Below, one piece after another: positions 1-9,184 of a stretch of DNA of 64,000 bases. Positions within the stretch are counted from its first letter, which is position 1; the number at the start of each line of letters is the position of its first letter. This DNA is from JANQOH01 sp965214495 (GTDB lineage: Bacteria; Pseudomonadota; Alphaproteobacteria; UBA7887). The notes under the pieces are model-generated. The model had not been told where the DNA came from. It saw only the letters and a list, made by a program, of their open reading frames with translations, and did not search any database. A program made the translations under genes and the position numbers. The stretch lies in NCBI GenBank assembly GCA_965214495.1, contig OZ243958.1, forward strand, positions 2,542,001-2,606,000. Reading direction: 5' to 3'.

Positions 1-1875
1 TTGTTCGGCGCAGAGGTCGGCCGTCTCGTCGACGGGGTCACGAAGCTCGGCAAGATCCAGTTGCAGTCTCACAGCCGCCGCCAAGCCGAGAACTTCCGGA
101 AATTCCTCCTCGCGATGTCGGAGGACATCCGTGTCCTGCTGGTCAAGCTCGCCGACCGCCTGCACAACATGCGCACCCTGCGGTTCCTCGACAAGGAAGA
201 AAAACGCCATCGAATCGCGCGCGAAACCATGGATATCTACGCGCCGCTCGCCGAGCGCATCGGGATGCAGCGCCTGAAGGACGAACTCGAAGACCTTGCC
301 TTCGCCGAAATCAACCCCAGGGCGCGCGAATCGCTGCGCAAGCGGCTGCTCTTCCTGCACGAGACCGAAGGCAAGTTGATCCCCGTCATCGCCGAGGAAC
401 TGAAGACTACGCTGGCGACCTCCGGCATCGCGGCCGAGGTGGAAGGGCGTGCCAAGCGGCCCTATTCGATCTGGCGCAAGATGGAAAAGAAACACGTCGC
501 GTTCGAGCAGATCGCCGACGTGATCGCGTTCCGGGTCGTGGTCGCCGATACGGGCGAGTGCTATCGAGCACTCGGCGCGGTGCACGGCGCCTATCCGATG
601 ATCCCGGGGCGCTTCAAGGACTATATCTCGACTCCCAAGCCGAACGACTACCGGTCGCTGCACACCGCGGTGATCGGCCCGCGGCAGCGCCGGGCGGAAG
701 TGCAGATCCGCACCCGCGAAATGCATGAGGTGGCCGAGTTCGGCGTCGCCGCGCACTGGCTCTACAAACAGCACGGCGCCACCCCGCCGCGGGAAGGGCA
801 CCGCTATCCCGGGCTGCGCGAGCTGAGCGACATTTTCGAGCACGCCGCCGACGCGGAGGAACTGCTGGAGCACACCAAGCTCGCCATGTATGCCGACCAG
901 GTGTTCTGCTTCACTCCGCGGGGGGATCTGGTTCCGTTACCCGCCGGCGCGACGCCGGTGGATTTCGCCTACGCCGTGCACTCCGACGTCGGCGATACCT
1001 GCGTCGGCGCCAAGATCAACGGACGGACGGCACCGCTGCGCACGATCCTCACGAACGGCGATCAAGTGGAAATTTTGCGTTCGAGCGTGCCGAGACCGGA
1101 TCCGAAATGGGAGTCGATCGCGGTAACCGGCAAGGCGCGGGCGTGTATCCGGCGTTTCGTGCGTCAGAGTTTGGCGAAAGAACATGCCAAGCTCGGCCGC
1201 GCCATTCTGGAACAGACCTTCGCGCATCGCGGTTACCTCTTCGACGACGACGTATTGGCGGCGGCGAGCGCGCATTTCGGCCACGGCAAACCGACCGAGA
1301 TCTGCGCCGCGGTCGGGCGCCGCGAACTGACCGCGGATTCGGTGCTCGCCGCGGTTCACCCGAACCCGAAAACGGCGCCGGCAGCGCCGGGCAGCACCTT
1401 CACCGCGACCGGGGCTGCGGGTGCTGCGGTGCCGCTCAAAGGGCTGACGCCGGGCATTGCGGTGCACATGGCGGAGTGCTGCCACCCGCTGTCGGGCGAC
1501 CGCATCGTCGGCATTATTACCGAAGGGCGCGGGGTCACGGTGCACACCATCGACTGCGGGGTGCTGGAAAGCTTCGCCAACACGCCCGAACGCTGGCTTG
1601 ACCTGTCATGGAATCCCGACAGCGAGGCGGCCCGGGCCCAGGTCGGACGCATCTCGGCGACGATGAGCAACGTGCCAGGCAGTCTGAACGCGCTTACCGA
1701 TGTGATCGCGCGCGCCGACGGCAACATCATCAACCTTCAGAACACCTATCGTTCACCCGATTTCTTCGAGTTCGTGGTCGATGTCGAGGTGGCGGACGTC
1801 CAGCAGTTGACGGGCATCGTTACCGCGCTGCGCGCCAACCCGGCCTTTTTTCAGGTCGAACGCGTGCGCGGCTGA
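1..1875 (+). CDS. rel: RelA/SpoT-family (p)ppGpp synthetase/hydrolase, 5' truncated by window
   Basis: Bifunctional stringent-response enzyme that makes and degrades (p)ppGpp in the cytoplasm. The window opens inside the gene: the visible 624 residues begin in the N-terminal HD hydrolase domain, of which LVKLADRLHNMRT remains (about 48-59). The synthetase domain follows (about 150-255, with FKDYISTPKPNDYRSLHT at 205-222 and EFGVAAHWLYK), then a TGS domain (about 300-360), a long linker and a C-terminal ACT domain (about 550-624). This is the full long-Rel architecture minus roughly the first 100 residues. The first codon in the window should not be taken as the start. It heads the row DUF2062-pdxJ-acpS-lepB-rnc-era-recO, a conserved alphaproteobacterial arrangement in which rel is the single long RSH enzyme. 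Whether the hydrolase site is intact cannot be judged here because its first motifs lie outside. Confidence 0.95.
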   Translation: MFGAEVGRLVDGVTKLGKIQLQSHSRRQAENFRKFLLAMSEDIRVLLVKLADRLHNMRTLRFLDKEEKRHRIARETMDIYAPLAERIGMQRLKDELEDLAFAEINPRARESLRKRLLFLHETEGKLIPVIAEELKTTLATSGIAAEVEGRAKRPYSIWRKMEKKHVAFEQIADVIAFRVVVADTGECYRALGAVHGAYPMIPGRFKDYISTPKPNDYRSLHTAVIGPRQRRAEVQIRTREMHEVAEFGVAAHWLYKQHGATPPREGHRYPGLRELSDIFEHAADAEELLEHTKLAMYADQVFCFTPRGDLVPLPAGATPVDFAYAVHSDVGDTCVGAKINGRTAPLRTILTNGDQVEILRSSVPRPDPKWESIAVTGKARACIRRFVRQSLAKEHAKLGRAILEQTFAHRGYLFDDDVLAAASAHFGHGKPTEICAAVGRRELTADSVLAAVHPNPKTAPAAPGSTFTATGAAGAAVPLKGLTPGIAVHMAECCHPLSGDRIVGIITEGRGVTVHTIDCGVLESFANTPERWLDLSWNPDSEAARAQVGRISATMSNVPGSLNALTDVIARADGNIINLQNTYRSPDFFEFVVDVEVADVQQLTGIVTALRANPAFFQVERVRG

Positions 1876-1890
1876 ACCGGCGGCGCGGCG

Positions 1891-2490
1891 ATGTTCGGAC
1901 GGCGGCGGCGCTCTTCTCCCGGCGCCCGGCTGCGCGACTTCCTGTGGCCACGCGCGGGGTGGCGCCGCGTCGGGCTCTATGTCGGCCACCGGGTCCGCCG
2001 ACTGCCCGGGTCGCCGCACAGCATCGCCCTCGGCCTCGCCTGGGGAGTCGCGGTGTCGTTCACGCCGCTGGTCGGGTTCCACTTCGTGCTTGCGGCGGTC
2101 CTCGCATGGGCGACCGGCGGCAACGTTCTCGCCTCGGCGCTGGGCACTGCGGTCGGCAATCCGTGGACCTTTCCCGTTATCTGGTTCGCCGCCTATCACG
2201 CGGGTTCGTGGATACTCGGCGGCGACGGCGCGGCACCCGGCGTGTTCACCATGTCTTCCATCTTCGACAACCCGCAATCGGTGCTCCTGCCGATGATGGT
2301 GGGCGGTGTGCCGATGGGGGCCGGTGCGTGGTTGATCTCGTTCTGGCTTGTTCGGCGCGCCGTAGCGCGCTATCAGCACATGCGGCGGGCGCGGATCGAG
2401 CGGCGGCAGCGGACGCCGCCTGCGGGACCGTCGCTGCCCGAGCCGGCGGCGAACCCCGCCGCCGACCGACCGCAGGGTCCGAACCGATGA
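1891..2490 (+). CDS. DUF2062 membrane protein
   Basis: A 199-residue protein of the DUF2062 family, small membrane proteins of unproven function that in alphaproteobacteria sit between rel and pdxJ. The N-terminal ~30 residues are very basic. Hydrophobic stretches follow at about 45-75 (around SIALGLAWGVAVSFTPLVGF), 80-110 and 130-160, and the tail is proline-rich and polar. It starts 15 bp after the rel stop. Its TGA overlaps the pdxJ ATG (ATGA), so it is translationally coupled to pdxJ. The family is clear from the SFTPLVGFH and GNPWTFPV segments; no catalytic residues are apparent and I assign no activity. Confidence 0.85.
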   Translation: MFGRRRRSSPGARLRDFLWPRAGWRRVGLYVGHRVRRLPGSPHSIALGLAWGVAVSFTPLVGFHFVLAAVLAWATGGNVLASALGTAVGNPWTFPVIWFAAYHAGSWILGGDGAAPGVFTMSSIFDNPQSVLLPMMVGGVPMGAGAWLISFWLVRRAVARYQHMRRARIERRQRTPPAGPSLPEPAANPAADRPQGPNR

Positions 2491-3248
2491 GCCAGGCATT
2501 GGGCAGCCGAGCATTGAGACTGGGCGTCAACATCGACCACGTCGCGACAATTCGCAACGCGCGCGGCGGCGGGCATCCCGACCCGGTGCGGGCGGCACGG
2601 ACGGCCGCCGAAGCGGGCGCCGACGGCATCACCGCGCATCTGCGCGAAGACCGTCGCCACATTTCGGACGACGACATTCGGCGCCTCAAGGCCGAGATCG
2701 CGCTGCCGCTCAACCTCGAAATGGCGGCGACTCCGGAAATGCTCGAAATCGCGCTCGCGACGCGCCCCGACCAGGCATGTCTGGTGCCCGAGAAGCGCGC
2801 CGAACTCACCACCGAAGGCGGCCTCGACGCCGCTGCGCAGCATGAACATCTGGCCGGAGTGATCGGCCGCCTGCAATCGGCTGGCGTCAAGGTATCGCTG
2901 TTCATCGACCCGGACCGCGTGCAGATCGCGGTCGCCGAAGCGCTTGGCGCCGACCGGGTGGAACTGCATACCGGCCTCTACTGTGCCGCTGCGGAGGCCG
3001 GGCGCGCCGCAGCGTTGGACCGCCTGCGCCAGGCAGCGCGGGACACGGTCGCGCGGGGAATGGAATGCCATGCGGGCCACGGCCTGACCTTCGACAGCGC
3101 CGGTCCGGTCGCCGCGATCACGGAAATCTCGGAACTCAACATCGGCCACTTTCTGGTCGGAGAGGCGATTTTCAACGGGCTCGACAGCGTCATCCGCCGG
3201 ATGCGCTCGGTGATCGACGCGGCGCGCGCCGGCGGAGACAACGCGTGA
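2487..3248 (+). CDS. pdxJ: Pyridoxine 5'-phosphate synthase PdxJ
   Basis: Condenses 1-deoxyxylulose 5-phosphate with 3-amino-2-oxopropyl phosphate to form pyridoxine 5'-phosphate, the last ring-building step of DXP-dependent vitamin B6 synthesis. The 253-residue length matches the family. Visible signatures are GVNIDHVATIRNARG near the N terminus (11-25), ADGITAHLREDRRHI, the LNLEMA strand, the segment HAGHGL and the C-terminal GEAIFNGL phosphate-binding region of a TIM barrel. The ATG at 2487 overlaps the preceding stop by 4 bp and gives the expected N terminus; the reading frame is open further upstream but lacks homology there. The gene ends in a GTGA overlap with acpS. Confidence 0.97.
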   Translation: MSQALGSRALRLGVNIDHVATIRNARGGGHPDPVRAARTAAEAGADGITAHLREDRRHISDDDIRRLKAEIALPLNLEMAATPEMLEIALATRPDQACLVPEKRAELTTEGGLDAAAQHEHLAGVIGRLQSAGVKVSLFIDPDRVQIAVAEALGADRVELHTGLYCAAAEAGRAAALDRLRQAARDTVARGMECHAGHGLTFDSAGPVAAITEISELNIGHFLVGEAIFNGLDSVIRRMRSVIDAARAGGDNA

Positions 3249-3688
3249 GCGACGCCTTCACCGAAGCGTTGGCGGCGACGCACGTGATCGGTCTCGGCCA
3301 CGACGTGTGCGACAGCCGACGCATCGCGCAGACGCTCGCGCGCTTCGGCGACCGCTTCACCCACCGCGCGTTCACCGCGGCCGAGCGTGCGCGCTGCGAC
3401 CGGCGGGCGCGCCGCGCCGATTCCTATGCGCGCCGCTTCGCCGCCAAGGAAGCCTGCGCCAAGGCGCTGGGCACCGGCTTCCGCGGCGGCGTGCATCTGC
3501 GCGATATCGGGGTCGACAACCTGCCCGGCGGCAAGCCGGTTCTCGTACTGACCGGCGGCGCGCGGGCCCGGCTCGACGCCCTGACTCCCGACGGAGCGGC
3601 GGCGCAGATCGACGTCTCGCTTACCGACGACCGTGACCTTGCCTACGCGATCGTTCTCATCACCGCGCTGCCGGCAGCGAACGCATGA
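3245..3688 (+). CDS. acpS: Holo-[acyl-carrier-protein] synthase AcpS
   Basis: Transfers the 4'-phosphopantetheine arm of CoA to the active-site serine of acyl carrier protein, activating fatty-acid synthesis. At 147 residues it is of normal AcpS size. The N-terminal VIGLGHDVCDSRRI carries the Mg-binding Asp motif, and FAAKEACAKALGTG carries the conserved Glu/Lys helix. The start is GTG at 3245, which lies inside the pdxJ stop (GTGA) and places the first strand about 14 residues in; the frame is open upstream but only as a shadow of pdxJ. The end overlaps the lepB ATG. The neighbourhood pdxJ-acpS-lepB-rnc-era is typical for proteobacteria. Confidence 0.95.
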   Translation: MSDAFTEALAATHVIGLGHDVCDSRRIAQTLARFGDRFTHRAFTAAERARCDRRARRADSYARRFAAKEACAKALGTGFRGGVHLRDIGVDNLPGGKPVLVLTGGARARLDALTPDGAAAQIDVSLTDDRDLAYAIVLITALPAANA

Positions 3689-4467
3689 ACGGCGCGAAGA
3701 ATCCCGATCCCGGCAGCGCGGCCGACGCGGCACGCCGTTTCCGTGCCTGGGCGCTGTCGTGGTGGTCGGGCTGGTGGGACACTTTCAAGACCGTGGCGTG
3801 GGCGATCACCATCGCCGTGGCCGTGCGCACTTTCGCTTACGAGCCGTTCCACATCCCGTCGGGTTCGATGGCGCCGACGCTGCTGATCGGGGACTTCCTC
3901 TTCGTCTCGAAGGCGTCTTACGGCTACAGCCGCTATTCGCTTCCCTTCGGCGCCGGGCTGATCGACGGGCGTATCTGGTATGACCCCCCGGAACGCGGCG
4001 ACATCGCCGTCTTCCGCAAACCCTCCGACCCGGGGGTCGATTACATCAAACGGTTGATCGGGCTGCCCGGCGACCGCATCCAGATGCGCGGCGGAGTCCT
4101 CCACCTCAATGGCGAACCGGTCGAGCGCCGACGTATCGAAGACTACATCTATACCGACCGGCGGAACCGGCGCTATGCGGCGCGACAATATGTCGAGACG
4201 CTTCCCAACGGGACCAGCTACCGCACCCTCGACGTGAACGAAAACGGGTATGGCGACGACACCCGTGTTTACGTGGTGCCGGAGGGGCATTTCTTCGCGA
4301 TGGGCGACAACCGCGACAACTCCCAGGACAGCCGTGTGCTGAGCGAGGTCGGCTATGTCCCCCGCGAGAACCTGGTCGGGCGCGCGGAAATCATGTTCAT
4401 TTCGGTCGATGGCCGGTTCTGGGAATTCTGGAACTGGCGGCTCGGCCGTTTCTTCAATCCGTTGTGA
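3685..4467 (+). CDS. lepB: Signal peptidase I
   Basis: Membrane-bound serine protease that removes signal peptides from exported preproteins, using a Ser/Lys dyad. The 260-residue protein has a polar N terminus, one transmembrane segment at about 33-52, the box SGSMAPTLLIGD with the catalytic Ser61, the Lys box YIKRLIGLPGDRI with Lys122, and GDNRDNSQDSR near the C terminus. These are boxes B to E of the family in order. The start ATG at 3685 overlaps the acpS stop; the end overlaps the rnc GTG. Confidence is high because both catalytic residues and the later boxes are present. Confidence 0.97.
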   Translation: MNGAKNPDPGSAADAARRFRAWALSWWSGWWDTFKTVAWAITIAVAVRTFAYEPFHIPSGSMAPTLLIGDFLFVSKASYGYSRYSLPFGAGLIDGRIWYDPPERGDIAVFRKPSDPGVDYIKRLIGLPGDRIQMRGGVLHLNGEPVERRRIEDYIYTDRRNRRYAARQYVETLPNGTSYRTLDVNENGYGDDTRVYVVPEGHFFAMGDNRDNSQDSRVLSEVGYVPRENLVGRAEIMFISVDGRFWEFWNWRLGRFFNPL

Positions 4468-5135
4468 CGCTTGCGGAGGCCGCGGCGGCGCTCGGGGTTT
4501 CGTTCAGGTCGCCCGCACGGCTGGTGGAGGCGCTCACCCATGGCAGCGCCAGCGACGCAATCGACAACCAGCGCCTGGAGTTCCTCGGCGACCGGGTGCT
4601 CGGATTGGTCGTCGCCGACCGCCTGCTGGCCGCCTACACCGACGAGGCCGAGGGTGCGCTGGCGCGACGGTTCGCGGCGCTGGTGAGCGCCGAGACTCTG
4701 GCCGAGGTCGCTCGCGAGATCGGACTCGGACGTCATTTGATTCTGGGTGCGTCGGAAGAAACGAACGGCGGGCGCGCCAACCCGGCCAACCTCGCCGACG
4801 CCTGCGAGGCGCTGATCGGAGCCCTCTACCTCGACGGCGGGCTGGGCGCCGCCGCTGCGTTCGTCGACCGCTACTGGACCGCCCGCATCGCGGCGCCGGA
4901 GGCGCCGCCGGTCGACGCCAAGACCGCGTTGCAGGAATGGGCGCAGGCGCGCGGTCTGGGCGTGCCGGCCTATCGGACCGTGTCGGTTGGCGGCCCCGAC
5001 CACCGCCCGACCTTCCGGGTTGCCGTGAAAGTCGCCGGACATGGAAGCGCCGAGGCGCGCGGCCCCGGCAAGCGCCGCGCCGAGCGGGCGGCGGCGGCGC
5101 TGCTTCTCGACCGCTTGCACGCCCGCGGTGGTTGA
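4464..5135 (+). CDS. rnc: Ribonuclease III
   Basis: Endonuclease that cuts double-stranded RNA in rRNA and mRNA processing. The 223-residue protein has the RNase III signature NQRLEFLGDRVLGLVV (35-50, with the metal ligands Glu39 and Asp43), a second acidic cluster in ADACEALIGALYLDGG, and a C-terminal double-stranded RNA-binding domain (about 150-223) ending in GPGKRRAERAAAALLLDRL. The GTG start at 4464 lies within the lepB stop. The 3' end overlaps the proposed era start by 8 bp, so lepB, rnc and era form one coupled block, as in many proteobacteria. Confidence 0.96.
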   Translation: MTLAEAAAALGVSFRSPARLVEALTHGSASDAIDNQRLEFLGDRVLGLVVADRLLAAYTDEAEGALARRFAALVSAETLAEVAREIGLGRHLILGASEETNGGRANPANLADACEALIGALYLDGGLGAAAAFVDRYWTARIAAPEAPPVDAKTALQEWAQARGLGVPAYRTVSVGGPDHRPTFRVAVKVAGHGSAEARGPGKRRAERAAAALLLDRLHARGG

Positions 5136-6045
5136 CGACACGCGCTGTGGCTTCGCCGCCCTGATCGGGGCGCCGAACGCCGGTAAATCGACCTTGCTCA
5201 ACCGGATGGTCGGGACCAAGGTGTCGATCGTCACGCCGAAGGCGCAGACTACCAGAAGCCGCGTGCTCGGCATCGCACTGTTCGGGCGCGTACAGATCGT
5301 GTTCGTCGATACGCCCGGCGTGTTCGCGCCCGCGAGTCGGTTCGACCGGGCGATGGTGCGTGCGGCGTGGGACGGCGCGCGCAACGCCGATGCGACAGTG
5401 CTGGTGGTCGATGCGCGGCGCGGGATCGACGATAATTTGCGTCTGATCGCCGACCGCGCCGCGGCACTGAACCGCCCCCTGACGCTGGCGCTCAACAAGA
5501 TCGACCTGATCGACCGCCGCGCCTTGCTCGGGCTGGCGGCTGCCCTTGCCGAACGGCGCACGGCCGATGGCGCGGTGCTGGTGGCCGAAACCTTCATGAT
5601 CTCGGCGCTGACGGGTGACGGCGTGGCGGAACTCCAGTCCGCCCTGTGCGCGGCGATGCCGGCCGGTGCGTGGCACTACCCTGCGGAGCAGGTGGCAGAC
5701 ATGCCGCAGCGTCTGTTCGCGGCGGAGATCACGCGCGAGAAACTGTTCCTGCAATTGCGCCACGAACTGCCCTACGCCGCCGCGGTCGAGACCGAGGCAT
5801 GGACCGAGCGCGACGACGGCAGCGTGCGCATCGACCAGGCGATCCATGTGCGCCGCGACAGCCAGCGCATGATCGTGCTCGGCAAAGGGGGCCGGCGCAT
5901 CAAAGCGATCGGCAGCGCTGCGCGCGGCGAACTGGGGACGCTGCTCGACCGCCCTGTGCATCTGTTCCTGCGCGTCAAGATACGCCGCGACTGGCCCGAA
6001 GATCGAGAGCGCTACCGCGACCTCGGGCTCGACTACGGCGCCTGA
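5128..6045 (+). CDS. era: GTPase Era
   Basis: GTP-binding protein that binds the 3' end of 16S rRNA and assists 30S subunit maturation. The G domain shows Walker A GAPNAGKST (14-22), the switch region with TTRSRVLGI, G3 DTPG (61-64) and G4 NKID. A C-terminal KH domain carries VLGKGGRRIKAIG. I chose GTG at 5128 because it begins a few residues before the first G-domain strand and gives 305 residues, normal for Era. Longer in-frame extensions only shadow rnc. It overlaps rnc by 8 bp, and recO follows after 15 bp. Confidence 0.96.
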   Translation: MVDDTRCGFAALIGAPNAGKSTLLNRMVGTKVSIVTPKAQTTRSRVLGIALFGRVQIVFVDTPGVFAPASRFDRAMVRAAWDGARNADATVLVVDARRGIDDNLRLIADRAAALNRPLTLALNKIDLIDRRALLGLAAALAERRTADGAVLVAETFMISALTGDGVAELQSALCAAMPAGAWHYPAEQVADMPQRLFAAEITREKLFLQLRHELPYAAAVETEAWTERDDGSVRIDQAIHVRRDSQRMIVLGKGGRRIKAIGSAARGELGTLLDRPVHLFLRVKIRRDWPEDRERYRDLGLDYGA

Positions 6046-6060
6046 GACCCGGACGCCGGC

Positions 6061-6783
6061 ATGGAGTGGCGCGACGACGCGATCGTGCTGTCGGCGCGGC
6101 GGCATGGCGAATCCGCCCTGATCGTTCATGTGCTGACCGCCGATCGCGGCCGTCATGCGGGCCTCGTTCCCGGCGGCGCGGGACGGCGGCGGCGGGCGTT
6201 GTGGGAACCCGGCAATCGGTTGCGCTGCCGCTGGCGCGGCCGCCTCGCCGAGCAGCTGGGGTCCCTGACGGGCGAGTTGACGCGTGCGCATGGCGCGCGG
6301 TTGTTCGACGATGCCGGACGGCTCTCCGCCCTGAGCGCCGCGTGCGCCCTGTGCGATTCGCTGTTGCCGGAGAGGGCGCCGCATCCAGCGTTGTTCGACG
6401 CGCTGGCCGCCTTGCTCGATTCTCTCGAAACGCTGGCGGAACCGGTGGACTGGGCCGCCGGTTACGTCATCTGGGAGCTCGGCCTGCTGGCGGAGCTCGG
6501 CTTTGCGCTCGATCTCGATCGCTGCGCGGCGACCGGGGCGCGCGACGACCTGTGCTGGGTCTCGCCGCGCACCGGGCGGGCGCTGTCGCGCACGGCCGGC
6601 GCGGCCTGGGCCGACCGTCTGCTCGCGCTACCGGGTTTCGTAGCAGGCGCGGCCGCGCCGGATCCGGACTCGGTGCGCGCCGGGTTGCGCCTGACCGGCC
6701 ACTTCCTGCGCCGGCACGGGCCCGTCAACGGTGTGCTGCCACCGGCGCGCGAGCGGCTGGCCGGCCATCTCGGCGCGCCATGA
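6061..6783 (+). CDS. recO: DNA repair protein RecO
   Basis: RecFOR-pathway mediator that helps load RecA onto SSB-coated single-stranded DNA. The 240-residue protein begins with the expected OB-fold strand (EWRDDAIVLSARRHGESALI) and has the downstream helical domain. The family segment around ALDLDRCAATGARDDLCWVS is at about 150-170, followed by TGRALSRTAG. It starts 15 bp after era and is followed by parC after 33 bp. The era-recO order supports the call, since RecO sequences diverge strongly. There is no sign of truncation. Confidence 0.93.
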   Translation: MEWRDDAIVLSARRHGESALIVHVLTADRGRHAGLVPGGAGRRRRALWEPGNRLRCRWRGRLAEQLGSLTGELTRAHGARLFDDAGRLSALSAACALCDSLLPERAPHPALFDALAALLDSLETLAEPVDWAAGYVIWELGLLAELGFALDLDRCAATGARDDLCWVSPRTGRALSRTAGAAWADRLLALPGFVAGAAAPDPDSVRAGLRLTGHFLRRHGPVNGVLPPARERLAGHLGAP

Positions 6784-6816
6784 GCGATATAGTGATCTGC
6801 ACCGGCCCGCCGCCTC

Positions 6817-9045
6817 ATGGGTGCTGTGATGCCTGACGATCATACCGCCCGGATCGTTCCGGTCCCGCTCGCCGACAGTCTGAGCGAGCGTTATCTGTCC
6901 TACGCGCTCTCGACCATCATGGCGCGTTCGCTGCCCGATGTGCGCGACGGCCTGAAGCCGGTGCACCGGCGCCTGCTCCATGCCATGCGCGAATTGCGCC
7001 TGGGGGCGGACGGTGCGTTCAAGAAATGCGCCCGGGTGGTCGGCGACGTGATCGGCAAATACCATCCGCACGGCGAGGCGGCAGTGTATGACGCGATGGT
7101 GCGCCTGACGCAGGATTTCGTGGTGCGCTACCCGCTGGTCGATGGACAGGGCAATTTCGGCAACATCGACGGCGACCGCGCGGCGGCCATGCGCTACACC
7201 GAAGCGCGGCTGACCCCGGTGGCGGAGGCGTTGCTCGCCGACATCGACCGCGGGACGGTCGATTTTCGCGACAATTACGACGGTTCTGAGAGCGAGCCGG
7301 CGGTATTGCCGGCCGCGTTTCCCAACCTGCTGGCGAACGGCGCGAGCGGCATCGCGGTCGGTATGGCGTGCGCGATCCCGCCGCACAATGCGGGCGAACT
7401 GTGCGACGCCCTGTTGCATCTGATCGACACGCCCGGCGCGCCGATCGAAACGCTGGTCGAAAAGGTGCCGGGGCCGGATTTGCCGACCGGCGGCGTGTGC
7501 GTCGAGCCACGGGCGACGGCGGTCGAAGCCTACCGCACGGGCCGCGGCGCGTTTCGCGTGCGGGCGCGTTGGCGGGTGGAACCGCTCCCCCGCGGCCAAT
7601 ACCGGATCGTGGTTCACGAATTGCCCTGGCAGGTCCCGAAAGCGCGCTTGATCGCGAAGATCGCCGACCTGCTGACCGCCCGCAAATTGCCCGGGCTCGC
7701 CGACGTGATCGACGAGTCCGCTGAGGACGTGCGCGTCGTTCTGGTGCCGCGATCGCGGACCGTCGAGGCCGAAGCGCTGATGGAATCGCTGTTCCGCACG
7801 ACCGAACTCGAAACCCGCGTGCCGCTCAACCTCAACGTGCTCGACGCCGGGAACCGCCCGCGGGTGATGTCGCTGCGCGAGGCGTTGCAGGCGTTCCTCG
7901 ACCACCGCCGCAACGTACTGCAGCGGCGGTCGCGCCATCGCCTGGACCGGATCGCCCGGCGCCTCGACGTTCTGGGCGGCTACCTCGTCGCTTACCTCAA
8001 TCTCGACGAAGTGATCCGCATCATTCGAGAGGAAGACGACCCGAAGGCGGCGATGATCGCGCGCTGGGGCCTGGGCGACTCGCAGGCCGACGCGATCCTC
8101 GACATGCGCCTGCGCAATCTGCGCCGGCTTGAAGAGATCGCGATCCGCCGCGAGATCGACGACCTGACCGCCGAGCGCGACGGCCTCGACGCGCTGCTGG
8201 CGAGCGACCGCGCGCAATGGCGCGCCATCGGCGACGAGATCCGCGACATCCGCGAACGCTTCGGCAAGGACACCCCGCAAGGGCGCCGGCGCACCGGAAT
8301 CGCCGCCCCGCCGGAGGCCGCGGCAGCGCCGGACGCGCTGGCCGAGCGCGAGCCGATCACCGTGCTGTGCTCGACGAAAGGCTGGATCCGCGCCGTGCGG
8401 GGTCATCTCGCCGACGATGCGGAGGTGCGCTTCAAGGAGGGCGACCGGCAGTGGCGCCGCCTGCGCGCGCACTCGACCGACAAGCTGCTGGTGTTCGCGA
8501 CCAACGGCCGTTTCTACACCCTGGACTGCGACCGGCTGCCGGGAGGGCGCGGGTTCGGCGAACCGCTGCGGCTGACGATCGATCTCGGCAACGAACACGG
8601 TCTGGTCGCGCTGTTCGTGCACGAACCGGGGCGGCGGCGCCTGGTGGCGGCGAGCGACGGGCGCGGCTTCGTGATGGAGGAGAACGAGGCGGTGGCGCGA
8701 ACCCGCGGCGGGCGCCAGGCGCTCAACCTGTCGGGCGCGGTGGAGGCTGCCGTATGCGCGCCGGCCGACGGCGACCGGGTCGCGGTGGTGGGGGAGAACG
8801 GCAAGCTGCTGGTGTTCGCTCTCGACGAACTGCCGGTCTTGAGCCGCGGGCGCGGCGTGATGTTGCAGCGATATCGCGACGGCGGACTGGCCGACGCGAA
8901 AGTGTTCCACGCCGCTCAGGGCCTGTCGTGGCGCCAAGGTTCGCGCACGCGCACGCTGACCGAATTCGGCGACTGGCTCGGCAAACGCGGCAATGTCGGA
9001 CGCGGGGCACCGCGGGGTTTCCCGAAAAACAACCGGTTCGGTTGA
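6817..9045 (+). CDS. parC: DNA topoisomerase IV subunit A
   Basis: Breakage-reunion subunit of topoisomerase IV, which decatenates daughter chromosomes. The 742-residue protein has the N-terminal winged-helix/tower module with the active-site Tyr127 in AMRYTEARLTP, the GNFGNIDGD box, and a shortened C-terminal beta-pinwheel (about 495-742), as usual for alphaproteobacterial ParC. The quinolone-resistance region reads KYHPHGEAAVYDAMV: Ala88 stands where E. coli ParC has Ser80, and Asp92 where it has Glu84. The start could be ATG 6817 or ATG 6829; neither has a clear Shine-Dalgarno sequence. parE is not in the window. Confidence 0.96.
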   Translation: MGAVMPDDHTARIVPVPLADSLSERYLSYALSTIMARSLPDVRDGLKPVHRRLLHAMRELRLGADGAFKKCARVVGDVIGKYHPHGEAAVYDAMVRLTQDFVVRYPLVDGQGNFGNIDGDRAAAMRYTEARLTPVAEALLADIDRGTVDFRDNYDGSESEPAVLPAAFPNLLANGASGIAVGMACAIPPHNAGELCDALLHLIDTPGAPIETLVEKVPGPDLPTGGVCVEPRATAVEAYRTGRGAFRVRARWRVEPLPRGQYRIVVHELPWQVPKARLIAKIADLLTARKLPGLADVIDESAEDVRVVLVPRSRTVEAEALMESLFRTTELETRVPLNLNVLDAGNRPRVMSLREALQAFLDHRRNVLQRRSRHRLDRIARRLDVLGGYLVAYLNLDEVIRIIREEDDPKAAMIARWGLGDSQADAILDMRLRNLRRLEEIAIRREIDDLTAERDGLDALLASDRAQWRAIGDEIRDIRERFGKDTPQGRRRTGIAAPPEAAAAPDALAEREPITVLCSTKGWIRAVRGHLADDAEVRFKEGDRQWRRLRAHSTDKLLVFATNGRFYTLDCDRLPGGRGFGEPLRLTIDLGNEHGLVALFVHEPGRRRLVAASDGRGFVMEENEAVARTRGGRQALNLSGAVEAAVCAPADGDRVAVVGENGKLLVFALDELPVLSRGRGVMLQRYRDGGLADAKVFHAAQGLSWRQGSRTRTLTEFGDWLGKRGNVGRGAPRGFPKNNRFG

Positions 9046-9184
9046 GAGGCCGGTGACGCCCGGCCGATCCGCAAGGGAAGTCTGGAATCGCGCGAGTCGG
9101 GCGCGCGAGCGGGAACGCGTCATGCCGAACACCGTTGGCGGCCGCCCGGCGCACGTCTCGGGCCGCAAGTCCGGGTAAGACGTA

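Noticed and set aside
8993..9178. Small plus-strand open frame overlapping the parC 3' end
   Set aside because: It starts inside parC, lacks a ribosome binding site and has no family resemblance.
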